Assembly: GCF_033118175.1 (NCBI RefSeq) | Contig: NC_083693.1 | Location: 28,901,981-28,965,980, forward strand | Length of the DNA stretch: 64,000 nt | From: Dama dama | Taxonomy: Eukaryota; Chordata; Mammalia; Artiodactyla; Cervidae | Reading direction: 5' to 3' | Shown: one piece after another, positions 11,601-30,352 of the stretch | How positions within the stretch are numbered: position 1 is the stretch's first letter | Layout: every line of letters begins with the position of its first letter | Translations under genes and position numbers: made by a program | The notes under the pieces: model-generated | Databases searched by the model: none | Seen by the model: only the letters and a program-made list of their open reading frames with translations | What the model was told of the DNA's origin: nothing

Positions 11601-14600
11601 GGATGAGGGGTGGGACCAGGCCTCCTGGCTTCCCACTTGAGCCTCCATCCAGTGGGGCCTCTCCCTGCCTTTCGGGGTGTGACGCAGAAGGCAGGGTGAA
11701 CACAGGAATCCACCACCCCTAGTCGGCCCCCTGGCCCTCTCCTCAAGCCCCTGCCCTGTATTGCAGACCAGAAGCTGTGCGAGGAGGGCTGGACCAAGTT
11801 CCAGGGCCACTGTTACCGCCACTTCCCTGACCGGGCAACCTGGGTGGACGCCGAGAGCCAGTGCCGGAAGCAGCAGTCACACCTCAGCAGCATCGTCACC
11901 CCTGAGGAGCAGGAGTTTGTCAACAGTGAGTGCGGTGGGGCCTTAGGGGCCCGAGAGGGGAATGGCCACGCAAGCCAAGGGCCTCCCTGGCCGGCAGTCA
12001 GTGGACTTGGGAGGGAGGGAAAGGGGGCATTTCCACAGGCTGAGGGGCCAGCAGCTCTGACTGTACCCAGGACAGCCCACACTCTGTCAGAGTCAGCCTC
12101 AGACTAACCCTGTCATCAATCTACATCAGCTCAGGGAGGTGGGCCCAAGTGCAACACAAACATGCATGTATCAAGGCCCTTGTCAGGATCCCGGAGGCAG
12201 GTGGCATGCTCCTAAGCACCCACCCAGCTCCTGGCACCCCTCCGTCCCCTCTGTCTCGATGAACTCAAGTTTCTCCCAGATACCTTCAGGTGCCCAATAC
12301 CCACATCCTTTCTCCAGACAATGCCCAGGACTACCAGTGGATCGGCCTGAATGACAAGACCATCGAAGGGGACTTCCGCTGGTCAGATGGACACTCCTTG
12401 GTGAGTTCTGCTGGGGGCACCCAGGATAGTTGGTGGCCCAGAGAGGATGAAGGAAAAACCCCAGAGACAGACACGTTCAAATCACATGCAAACATTCACT
12501 GAGCAGGTGCTAGACCAGGAGCCCTGAAGTCGGGATTGTGTCTTGTTCATCTCACCTTTAGAGACTAGCCCAAGGCTGGACACCTGAATAATAACATGAA
12601 GAAAAGGGTGGGGATGAGGAAGGCAATGAATGAATGAGGACAAATCACCAAGAGGGTATGTATGCATGCATGCATACATGCTCAGTCACTTCAATTGTCT
12701 CTGACTCCTTGTGGCCCTATGGACTATAGCTTGCCAGACTCCTCTGTCCATGGGTTTCTCTAGGCAAGAATGCTGGAATGGATTGCCATACCCTCCTCCA
12801 GGAGGTCTTCCCAACCCAGGGATTGAACTCATGTCTCCTGCATTGGCAGGCAGATTCTCTACCCACTGAGCCACCTGAGAAGCCCCCAAGAGGAAGGTTT
12901 AGAGAGGTTTCTTGCCCACAGAGCACTAGAGTCCACACAAGGAGGTAGACAGACAGATAGAAAGCAACATAGATGCCAGTTGAATAGTATACATAGTAAA
13001 TAATGAAGATCAGCAAAGGACCTCAGGGAAGACTTCCTAGAAGAGGCAAATGTGAGGGTCATGGCTCTGTTATGGTCATGGGGAAGAGGAGCAGCTACAT
13101 CAGAGGAAAGGGGCCTCGTTTGTCTGCAGTCAGGCTAGAGGGAGAAGCCTGGAAAGGCAGAGTCTGAACATGGGAACAGTAGCTCTACCACCCAGTCCTG
13201 CCCAAGCCTGGCAGCCTGGTGACCATCCCTGCTGGCCCATATGGAAGAGGAGATTGGCATCAGCTCATTAACAGGGGTCTGTGTGAGTTCCTGTGTGAGT
13301 TCCTAACTGTGAACCCGGGGTCTTCTGAGTTCCTGACAATGACCATAGCCTGGCGGTGTGATCAAGTTCTTTGGAGGGCCTGTGAGTCCCATGGCACCAC
13401 CAGACTCCCGGCAGTCTTTGCACCATGGCCAGGAAGGGGCTGGACAGGGAGTGAAAGCAGGGGTTAGGCAGGCTGTCCCACTCCTGCCCTCTGCTCACCC
13501 CTTCCCCAATCCCACCCACAGCAATTTGAGAACTGGCGCCCCAACCAGCCTGACAACTTCTTTGCCACTGGGGAGGACTGCGTGGTGATGATCTGGCATG
13601 AGAAGGGCGAGTGGAACGATGTCCCATGCAATTACCAGCTGCCCTTCACCTGTAAAAAGGGCACAGGTAAGTGGCAGCTTGGGAGGGGTCCCACGAGGAC
13701 AGACTCAAGACCCCAGGTTCCTGCAGTGTGACCTGGGCCACGTCACCTGGACTTCTGGCTGCTGGCATCACTCACCTGCCCAACTAGCAGATTGGAGCTG
13801 ACCTGGGGGGCAGGAGCCTTGCCCCATGCCAGCATCCCAGAACAAAGGGAAAGGCTGACCCACTAGGGACAGGGAGAGGGTGAAGGTCACAGGCTAGAGG
13901 ACAGAGCCCCCTGCGCACACAGTACCCTGGGTATCAGCACAGAAAGTCACCCACAGTTGCACATGAGTTGGCAGCCTCCCTCTCTAGGATCCCAAGTCCA
14001 TCAGTCACACGAGTTGGAGTTGTCAGGCCTTGATCCTTGGCTTTGAGTCTGCAGACTTGGAGGTGTGGCTAGGACGCTAGTCAGCTGTTCCTGCTCCTGG
14101 CCTCGTGCCCCTCCCCCGCCCCCCAGCCTCCTATGGTTTCTCCTTCCCCTGCACCGCCGTTTTCTTTTTTTTTTTTTTAACTGGTATCTTTTATTTTTTT
14201 TTCCATTTATTTTTATTAGTTGGAGGCTAGTTAGTTTACAATATTGTAGTGGTTTTTGCCATACATTGACATGAATCAGCCATGGATTTACATGTATTCC
14301 CCATTCCGATCCCCTCTCCCACCTCCCTCTCCAACCGATCTCTCTGGGTCTTCCCAGTGCACCAGCCCCGAGCACTTGTCTCATGCATCCAACCTGGGCT
14401 GGTGATCTGTTTCACCCTTGATAATATACATATTTCGATGCTGTTCTTTCTAAACATCCCACCCTCACCTTCTCCCACAGAGTCCAAAAGTCTGTTCTGT
14501 ACATCTGTGTCTCTTTTTCTGTTTTGCATATAGGGTTATCGTTACCATCTTTCTAAATTCCATATATTTGCCTTAGTATACTGTATTGGTCTTTATCTTT

Positions 14601-16701
14601 CTGGCTTACTTCACTCTGTATAATGGGCTCCAGTTTCATCCATCTCATTAGAACTGATTCAAATGAATTCTTTTTAATGGCTGAGCAATATTCCATGGTG
14701 TATATGTACCACAGTTTCCTTATCCATTCATCTACTGATGAATATACAATGGAAAAAAGACAACCTCTTTAACAAGTGGTGCTGGAAAAACTGGTCAACC
14801 ACTTGTAAAAGAATGAAACTAGAACACTTTCTAACACCATACACAAAAATAAACTCAAAATGGATTAAAGATGTAAATGTAAGACTAGACCTAGAGGAGA
14901 ACATAGGCAAAACACTCTCTGACATAAATCACAGCAGGATCCTCTATGACCCACCTCCCAGAATATTGGAAATAAAAGCAAAAATGAACAAATGGGACCT
15001 AATGAAACTTAAAAGCTTTTGCACAACAAAGGAAACTATAAGCAAGGTGAAAAGACAGCCCTCAGATTGGGAGAAAATAATAGCAAATGAAGCAACAGAC
15101 AAAGGATTAATCTCAAAAATATATAAGCAACTCCTGCAGCTCAATTCCAGAAAAATAAATGACCCAATCAAAAAATGGGCCAAAGAACTAAACAGACATT
15201 TCTCCAAAGAAGACATACAGATGGCTAACAAACACATAAAGAGATGTTCAACATCACTCATTATCAGAGAAATGCAAATCAAAACCACAGTGAGGTACCA
15301 TTACATGCCAGTCAGGATGGCTGCTATCCAAAAGTCTACAAGCAATAAATGCTGAAGAGGGTGTGGAGAAAAGGGAACCCTCTTACACTGTTGGTGGGAA
15401 TGCAAACTAGTACAGCCGCTATGGAGAACAGTGTGGAGATTTCTTAAAAAACTGGAAATAGAACTGCCATATGACCCAGCAATCCCACTTCTGGACATAC
15501 ACACCGAGGAAACCAGATCTGAAAGAGACACATGCACCCCAATGTTTATCGCAGCACTGTTTATAATAGCCAGGACATGAAAGCACCCTAGATGTCCATC
15601 TGCACCGCCGTTTTCATAACCCATTATCACAGCGAAGTCACAGCCAGTCTGCCTGGCCCTCACCCTCTTTCCCAACCCTTCATCATTGTGTTCCCTTCCT
15701 GATGCTCTAAATCATTGAGGAGCCCAGATGTCAGAACCAGTGGCTTCCAGATTCTCAGTGCAGAGTGAAAGTGCCCCCCCACCCCAGAGGCAGGGCTCAT
15801 GGCTGGGTGTCAAGGCTCCATGCCCCTTCCTTGGACTCTGAGCTGGCTCCCCACAGCCAGGGGGACCACACCAGCTCATCACAGGGCATCAGGAGAGACC
15901 CTCTGAGAGCCCTTTCTGAAGGATGTTTGCCCCTCAGTGGCCTGCGGAGAGCCCCCCGTGGTGGAGCACGCCAGAATCTTCGGACAGAAGAAGGACCGGT
16001 ACGAGATCAATGCCCTGGTGCGGTACCAGTGCACCGAGGGCTTCATCCAGCGCCATGTGCCCACCATCCGGTGCCAGCCCAGTGGGCACTGGGAGGAGCC
16101 TCGGATCACCTGCACGGACCGTGAGCATCACCCCGCACAGCATTAGATCTGGCCAATGCATCCTCCTCCATATCCCCCACTGCCAACACCATTGAGGGCT
16201 CTGTCACAGATGTCCCCTGCCCCCCGGGAGGTTCACTTTCACTGAGAGGGGGAAGGTGAAGGCGAGTGCCCTAGTGGCCTTTTCAACACCCGCCCAAAGC
16301 CCCCTGTTATCAGTCGCTCAGTCGTGTCCGACTCTGCAACCCCATGGACTGTAGCCCACCAGGCTCCTCTGTCCATAGTATTTTCCAGGCAAGAATACTG
16401 GAGTGGGTTGCCATTTCTTACTCCAGTATTCTAGCCTGAAGCCCTTTAGCCCAAGGTGGTTTCAAGAAAAATCAAAACCAAGAAGCAGCTAAAACCTCAG
16501 GCTGCCTTCATGAGCCCATGGTTTCTACAGGGAGGGGATCGGCAGAGAAGGATTGGGGGAGGCTGGGCTGGCCTGCTTTCTTCCCAGGGTTCACCCAGAT
16601 TTTTCCATTTCCCTTGCACCCCAGCCGCCACCTACAAGCGCAGACTACAAAAGCGGAGCTCACGGACCCTAAGGAGGAGCCGCCCCAGCACGGCCCACTG
16701 A
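8509..16701 (+). CDS. ACAN: ACAN, aggrecan core protein, last six coding exons (C-terminal G3 region)
   Basis: Exons 8509-8622, 11767-11925, 12318-12400, 13522-13666, 15938-16120 and 16625-16701 join in one open frame of about 252 codons ending in TGA at 16699-16701. All internal junctions are AG/GT. The order is EGF-like, C-type lectin, Sushi/CCP, then a basic tail, which is the G3 domain of a lectican. The tail ([10 protein letters not shown]...RPSTAH) and the lectin core identify aggrecan rather than versican, neurocan or brevican. Aggrecan is the large chondroitin-sulfate proteoglycan of cartilage. G1 binds hyaluronan, and G3 is known to bind tenascins and fibulins and to aid secretion. 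The G1-G2 domains and the glycosaminoglycan-bearing exon lie upstream of the window. HAPLN3, a partner-type link protein, lies just downstream in the opposite orientation. Confidence 0.97.
9428..9525 (-). repeat. CHR-type SINE fragment
   Basis: T-tract then ggccacaccatgcggcatgtgg and tcccgaccaggaatcaaacc, a reversed partial tRNA-derived SINE. Confidence 0.75.
10900..11035 (+). repeat. CHR-2 type SINE
   Basis: ggcttccataatggtccagtgg ... gggttcgatccctggtcaggg, ending in an AATAAATAAA-like tail. Confidence 0.85.
11767..11925 (+). CDS. ACAN: ACAN exon: C-type lectin domain, part 1
   Basis: 159-nt exon, phase 1 at both ends, acceptor TTGCAG, donor GTGAGT. It encodes the start of the lectin fold ([16 protein letters not shown]...) with the WVDAE segment and the [14 protein letters not shown] helix region, matching the first of three exons that make up lectican lectin domains. 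Confidence 0.96.
12318..12400 (+). CDS. ACAN: ACAN exon: C-type lectin domain, part 2
   Basis: 83-nt exon, phase 1 to phase 0, acceptor TTTCTCCAG, donor GTGAGT. It encodes the WIGLND...FRWSDG segment, the conserved core strand of C-type lectins. The small size matches the usual middle exon of this domain. Confidence 0.95.
12672..12888 (-). repeat. Bov-tA SINE, reverse orientation
   Basis: Starts tgctcagtcacttcaattgtc and ends ctgagccacctgagaagcccc. Preceded by a short (ATGC)n tract at 12658-12680. Confidence 0.9.
13522..13666 (+). CDS. ACAN: ACAN exon: C-type lectin domain, part 3 (Ca2+ site)
   Basis: 145-nt exon, phase 0 to phase 1, acceptor CCCACAG, donor GTAAGT. It contains NQPDN (a QPD-type carbohydrate/calcium motif) and EWNDVPC (the WND calcium-binding motif), with the closing cysteines CNY and FTCKKGT. 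All residues expected for the primary calcium site are present. Confidence 0.96.
14149..15615 (-). mobile_element. Twin-primed (5'-inverted) L1 insertion with 16-bp target-site duplications
   Basis: The 16-bp sequence ctgcaccgccgttttc occurs at 14149-14164 and again at 15600-15615. Between them, a T-tract and reversed L1 3' UTR/ORF2 end (14165 to about 14735) are followed by forward-orientation L1 ORF2 sequence (about 14740-15599). The forward part ends at ...gatgtccatc, where the L1 reading resumes in the reversed part (gatgaatggataagg). This is the classic twin-priming structure: one L1 read in two orientations. The L1 is therefore minus strand, 5'-truncated and 5'-inverted. The open frame 14738-15355 is a piece of L1 ORF2 and not a host gene. 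Confidence 0.93.
15938..16120 (+). CDS. ACAN: ACAN exon: Sushi/CCP module
   Basis: 183-nt exon, phase 1 at both ends, acceptor CCCCTCAG, donor GTGAGC. It encodes a complement control protein module with four cysteines: [21 protein letters not shown] and ITC. Because both ends share a phase, skipping it would keep the frame; optional use of this module is known in lecticans. Confidence 0.96.
16313..16445 (-). repeat. Bov-tA SINE fragment, reverse orientation
   Basis: cagtcgctcagtcgtgtccgac to ccagtattctagcc, covering only the 3' half of the element. It lies in the last ACAN intron. Confidence 0.85.
16625..16701 (+). CDS. ACAN: ACAN terminal coding exon: basic C-terminal tail and stop
   Basis: After the acceptor CACCCCAG the frame reads a short, arginine- and lysine-rich tail ending STAH and TGA at 16699-16701. 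This is the aggrecan C-terminus. Confidence 0.95.
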
Positions 16702-16811
16702 GAGGAGCTTCCCGGACGTGCCCAGGATGCTGAGCCCAGAAGCCTGGCCAGGCTGACACCCCATCCAGATGGTGTCCTCTCCTTGTCGCTTTCTGTCATA
16801 TAAGGAATTCC

Positions 16812-16835
16812 ATTAAAGAAGAAAAAAAAAATAAA
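16812..16835 (+). terminator. ACAN: ACAN proximal poly(A) signals (ATTAAA, AATAAA)
   Basis: ATTAAA at 16812-16817 and AATAAA at 16830-16835, about 110-135 nt after the stop. They could give a short-UTR transcript. Whether they are used cannot be told from sequence. Confidence 0.45.
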
Positions 16836-17503
16836 CCCCACATTGTGTATGCACCCGCCCACCCCCCCCCAAATCGCCAAATCTGCATCTAATTTTCCCC
16901 CCAAATGCCAAAGCAAAGCAAACGTATGGTAACCCGTGGACTGGAGTTTAGAGACGTTCCTTCCATCTCCCGCTGTGCCTTTCCAGGGACCAGCACAGGA
17001 CAGGGGGAGAAGGGAAGGGGTTAAGTTAAATAAAGAAGATTATTTTTTGTTTCCTGACTTTATCCAAGAGCAGTGCAATCGTTGGTTCTTTCACCTCCAG
17101 GGAGAGCTAGGGAGGAGGGAGGAGGGGCAGAGAGACCCGAGGGCTGAAGAACTCTGGAACCGCAGCTGAATGTATTGGATAAGATGGAGTTCATCTGTGT
17201 CGGGGAGAAGCCCAGGGGAGAGGGGGAGGCTTCCAGCCCACTGAGAGAGCGAGCCATCAAGGGATCTTCGAAGCATGGGGGTTGGGTTCCCTCCAAGGGT
17301 CCCTCCTCCAGAGTCCTCTCACCTGGGTCTGCCACCCGAGCAGATGTCCATCTCGGCAGGGCTGGGTCGGGGGGCACTTCCTTCCCGGTGGGAGTGTCAC
17401 CCACCCCTCCCCCCACCTTTCCCCACCCCCGGGACCGTGCAGGCACCAGGGTTCCGTGCACCTATTTATATTTTTGAAAAGTAAAGATTATGATAATTAT
17501 AAT

Positions 17504-17509
17504 AATAAA
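17504..17509 (+). terminator. ACAN: ACAN distal poly(A) signal AATAAA
   Basis: AATAAA in the AT-rich end of the UTR, followed by a T/C-rich tract at 17525-17560 that resembles a downstream GU/U-rich element. It is the best candidate for the main cleavage signal. Confidence 0.65.
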
Positions 17510-17707
17510 GACATTGGAAGAGATCTATTTCTTTTCTTTTCCCTTCTTTTTTCTTAATTTAAAGAGAAGGCAATCATGGTCCAGGGTCTTTCTTAGGAAT
17601 GGGGGCTGTAGGAACACATTTTGATCAAATGACTCTAAATTTGTGTGAATCCTGTTTGATCAGAAGGCCTGGGACAGTCACACCTGTGGTGCTCTATTCT
17701 TACATGA

Positions 17708-17775
17708 GTTCCTCTCTGTGTATGTGTGTATGCATGTGTGTGTGTGTGCACATGTGTGTGTGTGTGTGTGTGTGA
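17708..17775. repeat. (TG)n microsatellite, interrupted
   Basis: Alternating TG with a few interruptions, about 0.2 kb beyond the ACAN 3' end. Confidence 0.9.
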
Positions 17776-18255
17776 CAGCCAAGAGGTGCTGTATATGGAT
17801 CTGTGAGTTGGCACGCTGTCAGAGAGTAACTCAAGTCAGACTTCTGGCCACTTTCCATAGTTTGGTCCTTTGATTTACACTGTTTGCTCACACAAGAGGA
17901 GTCGATTTATAGAGTGAGTCCAAGAACAGAGGCAAAATCAAAATTTATAAGAGGGAAGAAAAAAACTGCAGACAGTCTGGGAATGGTGAATCTTGTTTAT
18001 ACATTTTTGGGGTCAAATGGGTTAGCTAGCCAGTAGCACAAAGGTCTGGGCATCCTGCCCGTAAGTAGGCTGTAGGTTATCAATGAAAACGCTTTCAATT
18101 GTTTATGAATTTCCTCCAACAGACCTTGAGTGGAGCTGGGGTGTGTGTGCCAGACAGTTACCACCTGCCAGCCTCCTCCCTGGAAGGTCAGGTTAGTGCC
18201 ACTCCCTCATCACACTTGCTCAATGGGCACTGATTGTGTGTGAAAGTGTCTGATG

Positions 18256-18450
18256 TCGGTTGTAGACGGCAGAGTCGCCCTGCAATGCAGGAGGCCCAGG
18301 TTCGATGCCTGGGTTGGGAAGATCCCCTGGAGAAGGGACTGGCAACCCACCCCAGTATTCTTGCCTAGGGAATTCCATGGACAGAGGAGCCTGGTGGGCT
18401 ACGGTCCATGGGGTCACAAAGAGTCAGACACAACTGAGGGACTAACACTG
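18256..18450 (+). repeat. Bov-tA SINE
   Basis: ggcccaggttcgatgcctggg head, full Bov-A body, ending gacacaactgagggac. Confidence 0.9.
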
Positions 18451-19253
18451 GTGTTGGTTAGCATGTGCCAGTGTGAGTCTGCTGATGTCTCTTCAGGTGT
18501 GTACTTGTGTGGTTGAGTGTTTGCTGGTGAGTATTTTTGTGTGCCCAGGTTACCTACAGCTCTGGAAAGGATCCATGGACAAAAGTAGAAGATGCAGCGA
18601 TGTTCACAGAGTAGGAACTCAAAAATTATGCCATTTATTGATTAAGTATCTGATTCATTGGGAACACACCTATGTCACTGGTTTTCAACATTGAGTCGGC
18701 ATCAAGAGGGCTTGTGAGAGACCCCACTCCAGAGTTTTTGACTCAGTGGGTCTGGGGTCAGGTGCAGAAAGGTGCATCTCAAACACATTCCCAGGTGAAG
18801 CTGGTGGTGCCGGCCACACTTGGAGAAGCACCTTGCTACGTAAAGGGTCGACTGAGCATGGCCGAGGTGCGCCTGTGCAGAGGCAAGAGAGCTGGTTTCT
18901 TAAGGCTGACATGGAGGTGGGGACCAGAGTGAGGAACACAGAGGGCTGGTCCCCAGTATCTCTGCAGGGCACAGCCTCCTCCGGCCTCCCACTCTTACGC
19001 TGGGTCCTCACAGACACACAGCCCAGAGTGGGATGGTGGGAGAACACGCCGGGGCCTCCAGCTGCTAGGTCAGTCCCCGAGGCAGGGTACACCCAGGGCA
19101 GGCCAGGCCAGACCATGGCAGCCTGAAGGTGCAGCCCATGGCGTTCCCTGCCCACCCAAGTGGACAGACCCAGGCGACCTCACGTCTAGGACAGAACCAT
19201 CCCCCATGCAGGGAGCTGGACCCTAAGACTGAATGAGATAAAGATGAGACACA

Positions 19254-19450
19254 CGGACTTCCCTGGTGAAGACTCTGCACTCCCAATGCAGGGAGTAAGA
19301 GTTCGATCCCTGGTCAGGGAATTAGATCCCACATGCTGCAACTAAAGGTTTGCCTGCTGCAATGCAGATCAAAAATCCTGCATGTCACAACGAAGACCCG
19401 GTGCAGCCAAATAAGTAAAGAAGCAAATATTAAAAAAAAAAAAAAAAAGA
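19254..19450 (+). repeat. CHR-type SINE with A tail
   Basis: ggacttccctggtgaagac ... gttcgatccctggtcagggaa, ending in a 17-nt A tract. The short repeat gagacaca flanks both sides, a plausible target-site duplication. Confidence 0.85.
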
Positions 19451-19479
19451 GCGAGACACAGAGGAAGGCTCAGGATGGA

Positions 19480-20159
19480 GGGAGGAGTCACAGCACCATT
19501 TATTGTCCAAAATAGTACACAGACCCGAGGGCCACTCGCCAAACAGGGAAAAATGAGAACAAAACACAGACTCTTTGGAGCCAAGAGAGAAGGAAAACAT
19601 GGGGAGGGAACTCTCTTCCTTCCCTGGGACGTCACATGGAAGTCCAGGGACCCGCTTCCCTCCCAGGCTCCTCTGCCATGCTGAAGTGGGCCAGCTGCTC
19701 CCCAAAGAAGTACGAGGGGCAGGAGACCACCTGGCCCGAACCCCAGCTCCAGAGCCACCTGGCTGCCCTCTCATCCCCAGGCAGAGGCAGAGGACAGGTC
19801 TCAGCCCTGGCTCCTCTGGGAGCCACTGCCGGCTCTGAGAGCAGCCTCCCCAGGGCCAGGAGAGGGGATGGACTCAGTGGTGGCAGAGAGCTCTCATGAG
19901 CCCAAGGACCTCAAACGTCCTGGAGGAGCAAGGCAGGAGGATTCAGGGAGGGTGAGAGCCTTTGGGTGTCCACCTGAGTAAAGGGATGATTTGGGATCTG
20001 TGGGATTTACCCAAAAAATAATATTAAAAAAAATTTTAAGTTGGAAAGCATAAAAACAAGATGAAAATTGCCCCAACCTGTAAGGGAAAATGAACTACTC
20101 AATAAATACAGCCCACAAGGGGAGGGGGCAGGGGCAGAAACAGAGCTGAGACCCCGGCG
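19480..20159 (-). other. HAPLN3: HAPLN3 3' UTR
   Basis: Sequence after the HAPLN3 stop on the minus strand, down to the AATAAA at 19504-19499. No coding potential. The cleavage site, placed near 19480, is inferred from the signal. Confidence 0.65.
19499..19504 (-). terminator. HAPLN3: HAPLN3 poly(A) signal AATAAA
   Basis: TTTATT on the plus strand reads AATAAA for HAPLN3, about 655 nt after the stop. I see no earlier canonical signal in the UTR. Confidence 0.65.
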
Positions 20160-28344
<8,185 letters not shown>

Positions 28345-28490
28345 GGCGTCACGCGCCGGGCAGCGCCAGGGTGTCCAGGCAAGGCTGGGGCCCGGGGCAA
28401 GCTGGGAGGAGGAGAGAAACAAGCCAGTTAGAGAAGTCTGCAGCGGGGCCCAGGGACCCACTTACTCATTTGTTCAATCAACAGGAATTT

Positions 28491-28880
28491 AGCAGCTTCC
28501 CTTGTGGTTCAGTGGTAAAGAATCTGCCTCCCAAGCAGGAGGCGAGGGTTCGATCCCTGGGTCGGGAAGATCCCCTGGAGTGTATGTATGTGTGTGTGTG
28601 TGTGGCTCAGATGCTAAAGAATCTGCTTGCAATGCAGGAGACCAGGGTTCAGTCCCTGGGTCGAGAAGATCCCCTGCAGTGTGTGTATGTGTGTGTGTGT
28701 GGCTCAGGTGCTAAAGAATTTGCCTGCAATGCAGGAGACCGGGGTTCAGTCCCTGGATTGGGAAGATCCCTTGGAGAAGGGAATGGCTACCCACTCCAGT
28801 ATTCTTGCCTGGAGAATTCCATGGACAGAGGAGCCTGCCAGGCTGCAGTCCATAGGGTTGCAGAGTTGGTCATGACTGAA
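28491..28880 (+). repeat. Bov-tA SINE with threefold head/TG-repeat array
   Basis: Three successive tRNA-derived heads (each with ggttc...tccctgg...gggaagatccc), spaced 99 and 97 nt apart, are separated by (TG)n tracts at about 28580-28605 and 28679-28702. Only the third head continues into the full Bov-A body, ending near gaatgactg. Confidence 0.92.
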
Positions 28881-28888
28881 TGACTGTC

Positions 28889-29092
28889 ACTTTCCAACCT
28901 TTTTGGCACCAGGGACCTGTTTCAAGGAAGACAATTTTTCCACGGACTAGGGCAGGGTGAAGGTAGGGGTGGTGACGGTTTCAGAATGATTCAAGCACAT
29001 TATGTTTATTGTGCACTTTATTTATATTATTATTACATCAGCTCCATCTCAGATGACCAGGCATTAGATCCTGGAGGTTGGGGACCCCTGTG
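28889..29092. mobile_element. hAT-like non-autonomous DNA transposon relic
   Basis: Reads ccaacctttttggcaccagggacc at one end and ggttggggacccctg at the other. The inverted CAGGGGTCCCCAACC-type terminus is typical of Charlie-like hAT elements. The family name is uncertain. Confidence 0.6.
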
Positions 29093-29237
29093 ATAGCTTT
29101 GGCATGCCAGGCACCGTTCTCGCGGCTAGACAACAGCAGTGATGAGCAAGATGAGGTCCCTGCTCTCAGAGGACTGCACCCTGCAGGCAAGATGGGCAAC
29201 AGGCAAGCCAACAAATCCTAAGCAGGAATTTACTGTT

Positions 29238-29440
29238 GTCGTTTTTTAGTCCCTAAGTCATGTCAGATTCTTTTGTGGCGCCATGTACTGAAGGCTCCTT
29301 TCTCCATGGGATTCTCCAGGCAAGAATACTGGAGTTGATTGCCATGCCCTCCTCCAGGGATCTTCCCGGATCAGGGATCAAACCCGAGTCTTCTGCATTG
29401 GCAGGCAGATTCTTTACCACTGAGCCACCAGGGAAGCCCA
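29238..29440 (-). repeat. Bov-tA SINE, reverse orientation
   Basis: gttttttagtccctaagtcatg to actgagccaccagggaagccc. Confidence 0.9.
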
Positions 29441-29878
29441 AGCAGGAATTAGGAGGCAGTGAAAAGACTGCAGAAAAAATTAAGCAGGACTGTATGACAG
29501 TATCACCATTTTTCAAACTGCAAGGTTGAACTGGAAAAGTTGTGAGCAGCATTTTAAATGACATTGAAGAGACCAGACTAGTAGAAAATATCAGGGGCAT
29601 TCATGGTCAGTGAGGATTAGTCCTGCACTGCAAAGCTTTTGTTTCAGTCCAGAAACGACTATGGAGGTAGAGGTTAAAAAAAAAAAAATCTTTTTAATGC
29701 TACGCTAGAATACTTCTGGGGGGCTCTTCCAGTTTAACTGGACACTCAAATAAAATAGGCAGCTGGCCCAAGGGCTACAGATTGTTGATTCAATTTTTTT
29801 GTATTGCATCAAAATATTATGTCTTGATTATTGAGATTTTTGGTATGCACACTCCCCTCCCTTAAATTTTCACATGAG

Positions 29879-30030
29879 GGGACTTCCCTGGTGGTCCAGT
29901 GGTTAAGACTTTACCTTCCAATGTTGGGGATGTGGGTTTGATCCCTAGTCGGGAAGCTGGGATCCCACATGTCTGGTAGTCAAGAAAACCAAGACATAAA
30001 ATAGAAGTAATGTTGTAACAAGTTCAGTAG
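29879..30030 (+). repeat. CHR-type SINE
   Basis: ggggacttccctggtggtccagtgg to aaaaccaagacataaaatag and a diverged tail. Confidence 0.85.
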
Positions 30031-30139
30031 AGACTTTAAAAATGGTCCACATTGAAAAAAAAATTTGCACAGGAGCCTAGTGCCCCACATACCTCCCCCT
30101 CATTCCTGCCCTGCTTGTCCATTTACTGAAAGTACCGTG

Positions 30140-30352
30140 TGTGTGCTCAGTTACTTCAATTGGGTCCAAATCTTTGCAACCCCTGGACTGTAGTCTGTCA
30201 GGTTCCTCTATCCATGGGATTCTCCAGACAAGAATATTGGAGTGGGTTGCCATTTCCTTCTCCAAGGGATCTTCCCAACCCAGGGATCGAACCCACCATC
30301 TCCCGTGGCTCCTGCAATGGCAGGTAGTTTCTTTACCACTGAGCCATCATTA
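30140..30352 (-). repeat. Bov-tA SINE, reverse orientation
   Basis: tgtgctcagttacttcaattgg to ctttaccactgagcca. Confidence 0.9.

Larger units (their letters stand above)
8623..11766 (+). other. ACAN: ACAN intron between EGF exon and lectin exon 1
   Basis: 3.1 kb intron. Apart from two SINE fragments (9428-9525, 10900-11030) it holds nothing I recognise. Open frames such as 9194-9700 lack homology clues and are taken as chance. Confidence 0.8.
16702..17525 (+). other. ACAN: ACAN 3' UTR
   Basis: Non-coding sequence after the ACAN stop. It contains an early ATTAAA (16812) and AATAAA (16830), a middle AATAAA (17029), and a last AATAAA (17504) in an AT-rich stretch typical of an authentic 3' end. 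The exact cleavage site is not determined; about 17520-17530 fits the last signal. Confidence 0.7.
17526..19479. other. ACAN-HAPLN3 intergenic gap (tail to tail)
   Basis: About 2 kb between the two 3' ends. It contains a TG microsatellite, one Bov-tA SINE and one CHR-type SINE. The remainder (17560-17700, 17780-18240, 18455-19250) shows nothing recognisable. Confidence 0.75.

Noticed and set aside
14738..15355. 205-codon plus-strand open frame
   Set aside because: It is L1 ORF2 sequence in the inverted half of the twin-primed insertion, truncated at both ends.
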